This document shows, in pieces, positions 8,141 through 13,634 of a stretch of 13,634 bases of DNA. The position numbers and the translations under genes are program-made. The notes under the pieces are model-generated. The model ran no database searches, was not told where the DNA came from, and saw nothing but the letters and a program-made list of their open reading frames with translations. Numbering within the stretch: position 1 is the stretch's first letter; every line of letters starts with the position of its first letter. This DNA is from Holophagales bacterium (GTDB taxonomy: Bacteria; Acidobacteriota; Holophagae; Holophagales; Holophagaceae): positions 1-13,634 of the forward strand of contig JAITFL010000087.1 of NCBI GenBank assembly GCA_031281385.1, read 5' to 3'.

Positions 8141-8148
8141 CGCCCCTC

Positions 8149-9249
8149 CTATCGGTCAATCTCGCCAAGCACAACGTCTAGTGTGCCAATGGCGGCAATA
8201 ACGTCTGCGACTAGGGCATCCTTTACCATCAGTGGTATGGCCTGTAGGTTCAGGAAGCCAGGCCCCCTTATGTGGAAGCGGTAGGGGTTAAGGCCGCCCT
8301 TTTCGCTGACTATGTAGTAGCCGATTTCGCCCTTTGGCGCCTCCGTTGGGTGGTACACCTCGCCGACTTCGGACTTTAGCACCTTGGGCAGCTTTGCCAT
8401 CACAGGACCCTCAGGCAGGCCGTCCAAGCACTGCTCTATGATCAGTACACTCTGGCGCATTTCTTCTATTCGCACCAAGTACCTAGCATAGGTATCGGCC
8501 TCGTTTCTGGTTGGCACTTCGAACTTCATTTCATCGTAGGCGGCATAAGGATGGGCCTTGCGAATGTCGTAGCCAACGCCGGCGGCCCTAAGCATAGGAC
8601 CCGTTACGCCATAGGCTAGGCAGTCGTCCGCGCTCAATTTGGCGATGCCCACGGTGCGCTTTAGCCAGATGCGGTTTTCGCTTAACAGGGTTTCATATTC
8701 GGTTATGCCCACCTTGATGCTGGCCAGTGCGTCCTTGGCCATTTTTTCAAAGCCCTGCGGGATGTCGTCCGGCAGCCCGCCTATCCTCATGGCGGTGGTG
8801 GTCAGCCTTGCGCCACAGAAGGCCTCGAACAGATCCAATATTTTTTCCCTGTCCCTAAAACAATAGAGGAAAACGGTCAGGGCCCCAATGTCCATCGCGT
8901 GTGTACCCAGCCACAAAAAATGGCTATTGAGGCGGTTGAACTCGTTTAGCATCGTCCGCAAATATTTGGCGCGCCTTGGCACTGTTATTCCAAATAGTTT
9001 TTCGACTGCCTCCACCCAGCCCAAATTGTTTGATATGGCCGAGCAGTAGTCCATGCGGTCAGTCCACACCTGCCCTTGGGAAAAGAGCTTGTTTTCGCAG
9101 ATTTTCTCGATTCCCCTATGCAAGTAGCCGATGACGGGGTAGCAGCTCTTGACGGTCTCTCCGTCTAGGCTCAATTTCAGGCGCAGCACACCATGCGTGG
9201 ATGGGTGCTGGGGGCCCATGTTGATTTCCATCTCCTGAGTTTTGATCAC
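8149..9249 (-). CDS. nuoD: NADH-quinone oxidoreductase subunit D (49-kDa subunit)
   Basis: This 366-residue Q-module subunit binds the quinone head group. The GPQHPSTHG motif (12-20) and RMDYCS (65-70) are intact. His19 and Tyr68 keep the 49-residue spacing of the quinone ligands His38 and Tyr87 of Thermus Nqo4, and Asp120 matches the third coupled residue. The frame starts with GTG, preceded by AGGAG at 7-nt spacing. An ATG at codon 7 is an alternative but lacks a spaced site. nuoC is a separate gene upstream (30-nt gap), so this is not a NuoCD fusion. nuoE, F and G would normally follow; here nuoH begins after 8 nt. Confidence 0.97.
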   Translation of the reverse strand: MIKTQEMEINMGPQHPSTHGVLRLKLSLDGETVKSCYPVIGYLHRGIEKICENKLFSQGQVWTDRMDYCSAISNNLGWVEAVEKLFGITVPRRAKYLRTMLNEFNRLNSHFLWLGTHAMDIGALTVFLYCFRDREKILDLFEAFCGARLTTTAMRIGGLPDDIPQGFEKMAKDALASIKVGITEYETLLSENRIWLKRTVGIAKLSADDCLAYGVTGPMLRAAGVGYDIRKAHPYAAYDEMKFEVPTRNEADTYARYLVRIEEMRQSVLIIEQCLDGLPEGPVMAKLPKVLKSEVGEVYHPTEAPKGEIGYYIVSEKGGLNPYRFHIRGPGFLNLQAIPLMVKDALVADVIAAIGTLDVVLGEIDR

Positions 9250-9279
9250 TTTGGCTCTCCTATGGCGGCTCTGGGATGG

Positions 9280-10107
9280 CTACTCGGCTTTGATGGGATT
9301 GATGTTGACGCGCATATAGCCGGCGGCATCAATAGCCCTTCGCATCAAAATGCCTGATCTGTCTTCGCGGTAGTCTATGTCCCTCTGGCCCAGGCCCACC
9401 ACGGGGTAGTCTTTCAGCAGCGGGTGGCCCTCCCAGTCGTCTGGGCAAAGTATACGCACCAAGTTCGGGTGATTTACAAAGCGAATGCCCAGCATGTCGA
9501 AAATTTCCCTCTCCAGCCAATTGGCCCCGGGATAGACCTGCGTGGCGCTTTCTGGCTCAAAGCCTTGGGGGATCAATATCCTCAAGCGCAGGCGCTTGCG
9601 CCTCCTTACGCAAGTCAGATGGTACACGACAGAAAAGGCAAAGTCGCTCCCTGCGGGGTAGTGAGTGGCCGTCATGTCGGAGAGCATCTCATAGCGCAGG
9701 GCGGGGTCTTGGTTGCAGCGCGTGAGGGCGTCCAGTATCACTTCTTTGGCCACTTGGCAAACTAGTTCCCCCGCCTGCTCGAATGACTCTTCTACAGATT
9801 CGCCCAATAGCTCTTTCAAGTAAATCAAATCCTGATCCTTTGGCTCAACCGGAGTGGGCCACTGCATGTCGTGCAGGTTTGCCTTGGAAGATGGCTTGGT
9901 GGGCGGCTTGGGGGCTTCTTTGCCCTCGGCCAGCGCCTTTGCCTTTGCTGCCTCGAAGTCGGCCAAAGTCTTTTTCCACTTGGCCTCTTCCGCCGCCTCT
10001 GCCTCTTTTGCGTCCTTGGCGTATGCTGCTAGGCCTGGCACGGGGGCCGTCTTGGGCATTTCTATTTGGCGGTTGGGCGCGGGTTTGGGATCATTTTCAG
10101 GCGACAT
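9280..10107 (-). CDS. nuoC: NADH-quinone oxidoreductase subunit C (30-kDa subunit) with N-terminal extension
   Basis: This 275-residue Q-module subunit of complex I contacts NuoD and NuoB. The family signature is clear at residues 197-220 (WLEREIFDMLGIRFVNHPNL and following), with DDWEGHPLLKDYP after it. The conserved domain only begins near residue 95. Residues 1-90 are hydrophilic: a Pro-rich start, then an Ala/Lys/Glu-rich likely helix (about 27-65), then Pro/Lys-rich linker. Typical NuoC lacks this. The long start is supported by a GAGGGA ribosome site that overlaps the nuoB stop with 8-nt spacing, and by the tight 12-nt gap to nuoB. A start at Met81 would leave a family-sized protein but has no similar support. 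Confidence 0.94.
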   Translation of the reverse strand: MSPENDPKPAPNRQIEMPKTAPVPGLAAYAKDAKEAEAAEEAKWKKTLADFEAAKAKALAEGKEAPKPPTKPSSKANLHDMQWPTPVEPKDQDLIYLKELLGESVEESFEQAGELVCQVAKEVILDALTRCNQDPALRYEMLSDMTATHYPAGSDFAFSVVYHLTCVRRRKRLRLRILIPQGFEPESATQVYPGANWLEREIFDMLGIRFVNHPNLVRILCPDDWEGHPLLKDYPVVGLGQRDIDYREDRSGILMRRAIDAAGYMRVNINPIKAE

Positions 10108-10119
10108 GGTGGGGATCCC

Positions 10120-10677
10120 TCAGGAATTGGCGGCTTCAAAGACTTCGCGGTACTTGTCCGCTAGGCTGCTATTCATTATTTTGTCCTGCAATTTCATAAA
10201 AGCGTAGATAAGGCTTTCGGGGCGGGGCGGGCAGCCGGGGATATAGACATCAACTGGAACTACCTTGTCAACGCCCTGTATGACCGCGTAGCTGTCGAAG
10301 GGTCCGCCGCAGGTGGCGCAGGAACCCATCGCAATGACCCATTTGGGTTCGGGCATCTGGTCGTAGATTGTCTTTATCACAGCGGCCATCTTAGCCGAAA
10401 CAGTGCCGGCGACTATCATCAAATCCGCCTGCCTTGGCGTGGCGCGGAAGATGCCACTGCCAAAGCGGTCAAAGTCGAATCGGCTGGCCCCCGCCGCCAT
10501 CATCTCTATGGCGCAACAGGCAAGGCCAAAAGTGACAGGCCACACACTAGTGGCGCGTGACCAGTTCATGAACTTCTCTACCCTAGTAAGCACCAACGCT
10601 TGTTCAAAGATGGGCCTAAGGCCGCCCCCGATGTTGGTTGCCTCGGTTGTTTCAGTTGCCCCAGACTCTACTCCCAT
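10120..10677 (-). CDS. nuoB: NADH-quinone oxidoreductase subunit B (PSST, cluster N2)
   Basis: This 185-residue subunit carries terminal cluster N2, which reduces quinone. The four ligand cysteines are Cys54 and Cys55 (LACCAIEMM), Cys120 (GSCATCGG) and Cys149 (PGCPPRPE). Their 65- and 29-residue spacings equal those of E. coli NuoB. The open frame runs further upstream to 10896, but that part overlaps nuoA in another frame and is not NuoB-like. The chosen ATG has AAGGGGG with 7-nt spacing and overlaps the nuoA stop by 10 nt, which points to coupled translation. Confidence 0.96.
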   Translation of the reverse strand: MGVESGATETTEATNIGGGLRPIFEQALVLTRVEKFMNWSRATSVWPVTFGLACCAIEMMAAGASRFDFDRFGSGIFRATPRQADLMIVAGTVSAKMAAVIKTIYDQMPEPKWVIAMGSCATCGGPFDSYAVIQGVDKVVPVDVYIPGCPPRPESLIYAFMKLQDKIMNSSLADKYREVFEAANS

Positions 10678-11021
10678 GAGAGTGCCCCCTTGGACCACAC
10701 ATAGCCATAGCCAAATAGCAACAGGAACAAAAACAGCCCCATCTCCACTAGGCCAAAAATTGCCAATTCCTTTAGCTGGATCGCCCAAGGCATCAGGAAA
10801 ACCGTTTCCACGTCGAACACCAGAAAGATCACAGCCACTAGGTAGTACTTGACCCCAAACTTTTCCCTGGCCTCGGTTTTGACCACCAGCCCGCACTCAT
10901 AGGGCGCACTCTTCATGCTGCTGGGGGCCGAAGGGCTGAATACCCACTGAATCACATAAATTGCCACAGGCAGCACGATGGCAATGGCAAGCATGAGCAG
11001 AATTGGAGCATAGCCTCGCAA
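10668..11021 (-). CDS. nuoA: NADH-quinone oxidoreductase subunit A
   Basis: This 117-residue, three-helix membrane subunit is the first gene of the complex I operon. Family marks are KSAPYECGL (37-45) with Cys43 in the flexible loop near the quinone site, and [15 protein letters not shown] (67-81) with acidic Asp70 and Glu72 in TM2. The start codon is TTG. An in-frame TGA at 11040-11042 excludes any longer version, and the next ATG (codon 10) would remove half of the first membrane helix. A GGGGG ribosome site lies 6 nt before the TTG. TTG initiation fits a modest translation rate at the operon head, compensated downstream by coupling. Confidence 0.94.
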   Translation of the reverse strand: MRGYAPILLMLAIAIVLPVAIYVIQWVFSPSAPSSMKSAPYECGLVVKTEAREKFGVKYYLVAVIFLVFDVETVFLMPWAIQLKELAIFGLVEMGLFLFLLLFGYGYVWSKGALSWE

Positions 11022-11048
11022 GTGGTACCCCCGGCGGTGTCACTTTTC

Positions 11049-11077
11049 ATTATATGACTAGGGCGGTTAAAAGTCAG
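11049..11077 (-). promoter_or_regulatory. Predicted sigma70-type promoter of the nuo operon
   Basis: On the minus strand a perfect -10 box TATAAT (11054-11049) follows, after 17 nt, the -35-like hexamer CTGACT (11077-11072; four of six matches to TTGACA). Transcription would begin near 11042, giving a leader of about 20 nt before the nuoA TTG codon. The ribosome site GGGGG falls inside this leader. It is the only strong promoter candidate seen upstream of nuoA. Confidence 0.6.
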
Positions 11078-11103
11078 CAGCAAATTACAAGTAGAGGGCA
11101 GGG

Positions 11104-11115
11104 TGCAAATTTGCA
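11104..11115. promoter_or_regulatory. 12-bp palindrome between the divergent promoters
   Basis: TGCAAATTTGCA is a perfect palindrome lying between the -35 box of the nuo promoter (11072-11077) and that of the toxin-antitoxin promoter (11123-11128). Position and symmetry suit a dimeric regulator acting on one or both promoters, but no specific regulator is recognised. A chance palindrome in AT-rich intergenic DNA remains possible. Confidence 0.3.
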
Positions 11116-11122
11116 GCTACCA

Positions 11123-11151
11123 TTGCCGCAAACCCAAAATGGGCGCATAAT
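11123..11151 (+). promoter_or_regulatory. Predicted promoter of the toxin-antitoxin operon with a dyad in its spacer
   Basis: TTGCCG (11123-11128) and CATAAT (11146-11151) are separated by 17 nt, matching four and five of six consensus bases. The start of transcription would be near 11158. The spacer holds the inverted repeat CCCA-AAA-TGGG (11133-11143). Antitoxins of this class usually repress their own promoter by binding such dyads, so this may be the autoregulatory operator (inference from the family). Confidence 0.45.
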
Positions 11152-11175
11152 TGTTTACTAGGCATGGAGTGGAAC

Positions 11176-11400
11176 ATGGCACTGCAACAGGCGGACTTGA
11201 GTAGCCTTAAAGAGGGCGCGATGGTGCTTTTTCGTAGCTATGGACTCAGTTTCTCGGACGGTATGACCGCCCTGCTACAAGATTGGGAAAAAACCCCAAA
11301 CAAAGAGACCATGGAGGCAATAGAAGAACTGGAGGCCGGGCGAGGCAGGCGCTGCAAAAACCTTGAAGAACTTTATAGGTTCCTCAATGAGGAAAACTGA
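11176..11400 (+). CDS. RelB/DinJ-family antitoxin
   Basis: This 74-residue acidic protein is the antitoxin partner of the YafQ-like toxin encoded next to it. The middle (about 20-34, SYGLSFSDGMTALL) resembles the helix-turn part of the ribbon-helix-helix fold in RelB/DinJ antitoxins. The C-terminal half (NKETMEAIEELEAGRG then KNLEELYRFL) has the typical toxin-wrapping form of the family. The ATG at 11176 is preferred because GGAG (11166-11169) precedes it by 6 nt. The upstream ATG at 11164 has no ribosome site and lies only about 6 nt from the predicted transcription start. The gene overlaps the toxin by 14 nt, so the pair is translationally coupled. Family assignment is from pattern only, and the N-terminal DNA-binding strand is less typical. 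Confidence 0.8.
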   Translation: MALQQADLSSLKEGAMVLFRSYGLSFSDGMTALLQDWEKTPNKETMEAIEELEAGRGRRCKNLEELYRFLNEEN

Positions 11401-11671
11401 GCGCGAAATTGACTATTCCGCCGCATTCAAGAGGGACTACAAAAAGCTAAAGCACAGCTCAGCGGACTTGGAACTGTTGGACGAAATATTGAACTTGCTG
11501 GTTTGGGACAAGAAATTGCCAGAGCGGGCGCACGACCACGCACTGGGCGGCCAGTGGCTTGATCACAGGGAATGCCATATCAAGCCAGATCTATTGCTAA
11601 TATACAAAAAATCCGACCAAGACACTTTGAAACTGGCTAGATTGGGAAGCCATGCATCGCTGTTTGGCTAA
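11387..11671 (+). CDS. yafQ: YafQ-family mRNA interferase toxin
   Basis: This 94-residue toxin belongs to the YafQ/RelE superfamily, ribosome-dependent endoribonucleases that cut translated mRNA. The core closely follows E. coli YafQ (92 residues), from the N-terminal IDYSAAFKRDYKK to the C-terminal GSHASLFG. The catalytic set is intact: His51 in HDHAL, His64 and Asp68 in ECHIKPD, and His89 in GSHA, corresponding to YafQ His50, His63, Asp67 and His87. The toxin therefore looks active. The start ATG at 11387 lies inside the antitoxin gene with AGG 7 nt upstream. A TTG start at 11363 would add eight residues not seen in the family. The gene sits between the nuo operon and the secretion ATPase without mobile-element remnants. 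Confidence 0.93.
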   Translation: MRKTEREIDYSAAFKRDYKKLKHSSADLELLDEILNLLVWDKKLPERAHDHALGGQWLDHRECHIKPDLLLIYKKSDQDTLKLARLGSHASLFG

Positions 11672-11696
11672 TCTGTGTGGCTCGCCTCAATTCTTA

Positions 11697-11727
11697 CCCT
11701 AACCCCTACGCCCTACAACCCAACCCC
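11697..11727 (-). other. Five-run G-quadruplex motif (minus strand), i-motif on plus strand
   Basis: The plus strand carries five C runs: 11697-11699, 11703-11706, 11711-11713, 11719-11721 and 11724-11727, of 3, 4, 3, 3 and 4 bases. Loops of 3, 4, 5 and 2 nt separate them. The minus strand therefore has five G runs meeting the standard G3+N1-7 quadruplex rule, with one spare run. The wider spacer 11690-11780 is strikingly G-poor on the plus strand. It lies about 70-100 bp upstream of the ATPase gene start. Formation in the cell is not shown by the sequence. Confidence 0.6.
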
Positions 11728-11786
11728 TTATCGCCATCTACCAACTAATCCCCACATTCAAGGAACATCCACCCATCTAAATGCAC

Positions 11787-11792
11787 TAAAAT
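11787..11792 (+). promoter_or_regulatory. Candidate -10 box of the PilB/GspE ATPase gene
   Basis: TAAAAT (five of six matches to TATAAT) ends 6 nt before the ATG at 11799, so transcription would begin at or next to the start codon. No convincing -35 hexamer is seen at 16-18 nt. No Shine-Dalgarno sequence lies between the box and the ATG; the nearest AGGA is at 11761-11764, far too distant. This is the arrangement of leaderless mRNAs. Confidence 0.35.
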
Positions 11793-11798
11793 AAAACA

Positions 11799-13430
11799 AT
11801 GGCATACGCAACCGCACCCACACCAACCAACACGGGTACAAGGCCGGGTTCCGATCTGGGCGGACTTGACCGCCAGGCTTTGTTGCAGCTGTACCCGACC
11901 ATGGACTTGACCAACGAATACGTTGACTTTGCATTATTCCAAATGATCAATCTGGACTTGATGCTAAAACACGCCTTTGTGCCCGTTAGAGAAAAAGACG
12001 GCCAACTATGGGTGGCGATGGCCGACCCGCTGGACGTGTTCACCCAGGACATACTCAGGCGGTTGCTGAAGCGCCCCCTGAAATTCGCCGCAGCGCCACA
12101 TGCCCAGATTCAGGAAGTGCTCAAAAAATCCGAATCGGGCCAAAAGGTGCTGGACGAGGCCGGGGAAGCGCTCAATATCTTGGTGGTCTCCGACGAGGAG
12201 CTAGAGGACGAAGTTCTGGACCTCGACCGCCTGACGGACAAGGACGAGGCCCCCATCATCCGCCTTGTTGACACCACCATTTTCAATGCGCTCCAGCGCA
12301 GGGCCTCAGACATCCACATGGAGACGGCAGGAAACGGCTTTCACATTAAGTACCGCATTGACGGCAGCCTTTACGCAGCGGCGGAGCCTGTTGACAGGCG
12401 CTTTGCCTCGCCTATCATCAGCCGCATCAAGGTCATGTCCGAGTTGGACATTGCGGAAAAGCGCAAGCCCCAAGATGGCCGCTTTAAACTAAAAATCAGG
12501 GGCAGGGCCATTGACTTCCGCGTATCCATAATGCCCACTATCCACGGCGAGGACGCGGTTATCCGTATCTTGGACAAGGAAAACCTCTCAGAAGAGTTCC
12601 GCCAGCTAAACCTAGACATCTTGGGCTTCCAGCAACACGAATTGCTTCGCATCAGGCGCTTCGCCCGCGAACCTTATGGCATGTTCCTAGTCACCGGCCC
12701 TACGGGTTCAGGCAAAACCACCACGCTGTACGCCATTCTCAGCGAGATAAGAAGCCCGGAGGACAAGCTGATTACCATCGAAGACCCAGTGGAATACCAA
12801 CTGGAGGGCGTCACCCAGATACCAGTCAACGAAAAAAAGGGCCTGACATTCGCTTTGGGGCTACGCTCCATACTGCGCCACGACCCAGACAAGATACTGG
12901 TGGGCGAAATCCGCGACAGCGAAACGGCCCAGATAGCCATACAATCGGCCCTGACTGGCCATTTGGTTTTCACGACCGTCCACGCCAATAACACGCTGGA
13001 CGTGCTAGGGCGCTTCCAGCACATGGGCGTGGAGGTCTATAACTTTGTGTCGTCACTCAACTGCGTCCTTGCCCAGCGCCTAGTCCGCGTCCTATGCCCC
13101 AAGTGCAAAAAGCAAATACAGGTGAGCGAGAGCGAGCTTGCAGAAAATGGCGTAAGCCCCGAATGGGGCAGAAGTGCCACCATTCATGAAACCGTTGGCT
13201 GCGTGGACTGCAATGGCACAGGCTACAGAGGCAGACAAGCAATCGTAGAATTCATGGGCATGAACGATGAGCTGCGCGAGCTAATAACCAACAGGGGCAG
13301 CGTAAGGGATATAAAGGCTACAGCAAGGAAAAATGGCATGCAGTCACTCAGGGAAAGCGCACTGGAGAAAGTCCGCCTTGGCCTCACCACATTCAAGGAA
13401 ATCAACAAGGTGACGTTCAGGGAAGGGTGA
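11799..13430 (+). CDS. PilB/GspE-family secretion or type IV pilus assembly ATPase
   Basis: This 543-residue cytoplasmic hexameric ATPase drives pilus or pseudopilus extension. Domains in order: a proline/threonine-rich start (1-30), an MshEN/T2SSE-type N-terminal domain (about 35-112), an acidic linker (132-150), then the catalytic region. That region has the arginine-rich QRRASDIHME segment (166-175), RIDG (186-189), Walker A GPTGSGKT (300-307), the Asp-box stretch TIEDPVEY (326-333), Walker B ILVGEIRD (366-373, Glu370) and a His-box (GHLVFTTVHAN, 387-397). A zinc-binding Cys pair set follows (Cys433/436 and Cys468/471). All catalytic parts are intact. An in-frame TAA at 11787 fixes the ATG as first start. 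PilB and GspE cannot be separated here because no other pilus or secretion gene is in view. Confidence 0.95.
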   Translation: MAYATAPTPTNTGTRPGSDLGGLDRQALLQLYPTMDLTNEYVDFALFQMINLDLMLKHAFVPVREKDGQLWVAMADPLDVFTQDILRRLLKRPLKFAAAPHAQIQEVLKKSESGQKVLDEAGEALNILVVSDEELEDEVLDLDRLTDKDEAPIIRLVDTTIFNALQRRASDIHMETAGNGFHIKYRIDGSLYAAAEPVDRRFASPIISRIKVMSELDIAEKRKPQDGRFKLKIRGRAIDFRVSIMPTIHGEDAVIRILDKENLSEEFRQLNLDILGFQQHELLRIRRFAREPYGMFLVTGPTGSGKTTTLYAILSEIRSPEDKLITIEDPVEYQLEGVTQIPVNEKKGLTFALGLRSILRHDPDKILVGEIRDSETAQIAIQSALTGHLVFTTVHANNTLDVLGRFQHMGVEVYNFVSSLNCVLAQRLVRVLCPKCKKQIQVSESELAENGVSPEWGRSATIHETVGCVDCNGTGYRGRQAIVEFMGMNDELRELITNRGSVRDIKATARKNGMQSLRESALEKVRLGLTTFKEINKVTFREG

Positions 13431-13435
13431 CATTA

Positions 13436-13463
13436 GTTGCAAGGTACGAGTTACAAGTTACAA
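13436..13463 (+). repeat. Four-unit heptamer tandem repeat
   Basis: Four adjacent 7-nt units occupy this stretch: GTTGCAA, then GGTACGA, then two exact copies of GTTACAA. It begins 6 nt after the ATPase stop codon. Such short heptamer arrays resemble the tandem heptamers described in intergenic DNA of some bacteria, such as cyanobacterial STRR elements, although the unit differs. A related ATTACAAG occurs once in the nuoA upstream region. Function unknown. Confidence 0.5.
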
Positions 13464-13528
13464 GATGAAAAACCTTGCCGTATGCGGTTTTGCGCCTAAC
13501 ATTTGTCACATAGTCAATAGGAGATGGC

Positions 13529-13634
13529 ATGAAGATTAAACTGTCCCCCCCCGCAATCCTTCTTTCCGCCCTCTGCCTTCCCTTGGCAGCCCAAACAAAT
13601 TTTGAATACGTCCTTTCCAAGCACAAGGGCAACA
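13529..13634 (+). CDS. Exported protein of unknown function, 5' part only
   Basis: The first 35 codons of a gene cut by the window edge. The start is fixed by AGGAG (13519-13523) with 5-nt spacing; the ATG at 13524 meets a stop after one more codon. The product begins with Lys2 and Lys4, a hydrophobic core (residues 5-19), and then LPLAAQ, a likely signal peptidase I site after Ala21. Cys16 does not fit a lipobox. The mature part begins TNFEYVLSKHKG, which is too short to assign; an M16-type peptidase is conceivable but unsupported. It has its own ribosome site and lies 98 nt after the ATPase gene, so it could be co-transcribed. Confidence 0.8.
   Translation, partial: MKIKLSPPAILLSALCLPLAAQTNFEYVLSKHKGN

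Noticed and set aside
10678..10896. Upstream extension of the nuoB open frame to 10896
   Set aside because: It overlaps nuoA in another frame, and the ATG at 10677 has a strong ribosome site and yields a family-sized NuoB.
11672..11798. Real telomere or chromosome-end repeat suggested by CCCTAACCCC
   Set aside because: The units are irregular, occupy about 30 bp and lie between intact genes, so a G-quadruplex motif is the safer description.
13468..13491. Possible terminator after the ATPase gene (AAAACC ... GGTTTT)
   Set aside because: The stem is only 6 bp, AT-rich, with an 11-nt loop, and no adequate T run follows, so it is too weak to call.
1..13634. CRISPR arrays, tRNA or rRNA genes, insertion sequences, phage genes
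   Set aside because: No regularly spaced repeats, cloverleaf-like stretches, transposase frames or terminal inverted repeats were seen on either strand by eye.

Overview
The window comes from a bacterium of moderately high GC content. Almost all of the left-hand 11 kb is one minus-strand operon for the proton-pumping respiratory complex I (NADH-quinone oxidoreductase type). Read 5' to 3' on the minus strand the order is nuoA-B-C-D-H-I-J-K-L-M-N. Genes are packed with 1-30 nt gaps or short overlaps, so they are very probably one transcript. nuoE, nuoF and nuoG, the NADH-oxidising module, are absent: nuoD is followed 8 nt later by nuoH. The locus therefore encodes the 11-subunit membrane arm plus Q-module, and its electron donor cannot be read from this window. 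A promoter with a TATAAT box lies just upstream of nuoA. A strong symmetric hairpin terminator and two further hairpins lie after nuoN.

The short region 11022-11163 separates nuoA from divergent genes on the plus strand. First comes a two-gene toxin-antitoxin cassette: a RelB/DinJ-like antitoxin (11176-11400) overlapping a YafQ-family mRNA interferase (11387-11671). Next is a 127-nt C-rich spacer with a five-run G-quadruplex motif on the minus strand. It is followed by a complete PilB/GspE-type secretion ATPase (11799-13430), which powers type IV pilus assembly or type II secretion. A heptamer tandem repeat follows. The window ends in the first 35 codons of an exported protein with a signal peptide (13529 onward).

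The host is probably Gram-negative, because it has a PilB/GspE ATPase and Sec export. The EFG-less nuo order occurs in several phyla (for example Bacteroidota, Cyanobacteria and some Acidobacteriota). Split nuoC and nuoD genes argue against the fused nuoCD common in Bacteroidota. An acidobacterial or similar host is possible, but this is an inference and not demonstrated.

Most of the window is ordinary conserved metabolism. No new multi-gene system is evident. The points most worth a second look are the missing dehydrogenase module, an enlarged cytoplasmic loop in NuoH at the quinone cavity, the Ala/Lys-rich extension of NuoC, the G-quadruplex motif, the likely leaderless start of the ATPase gene, and the triple hairpin after nuoN.
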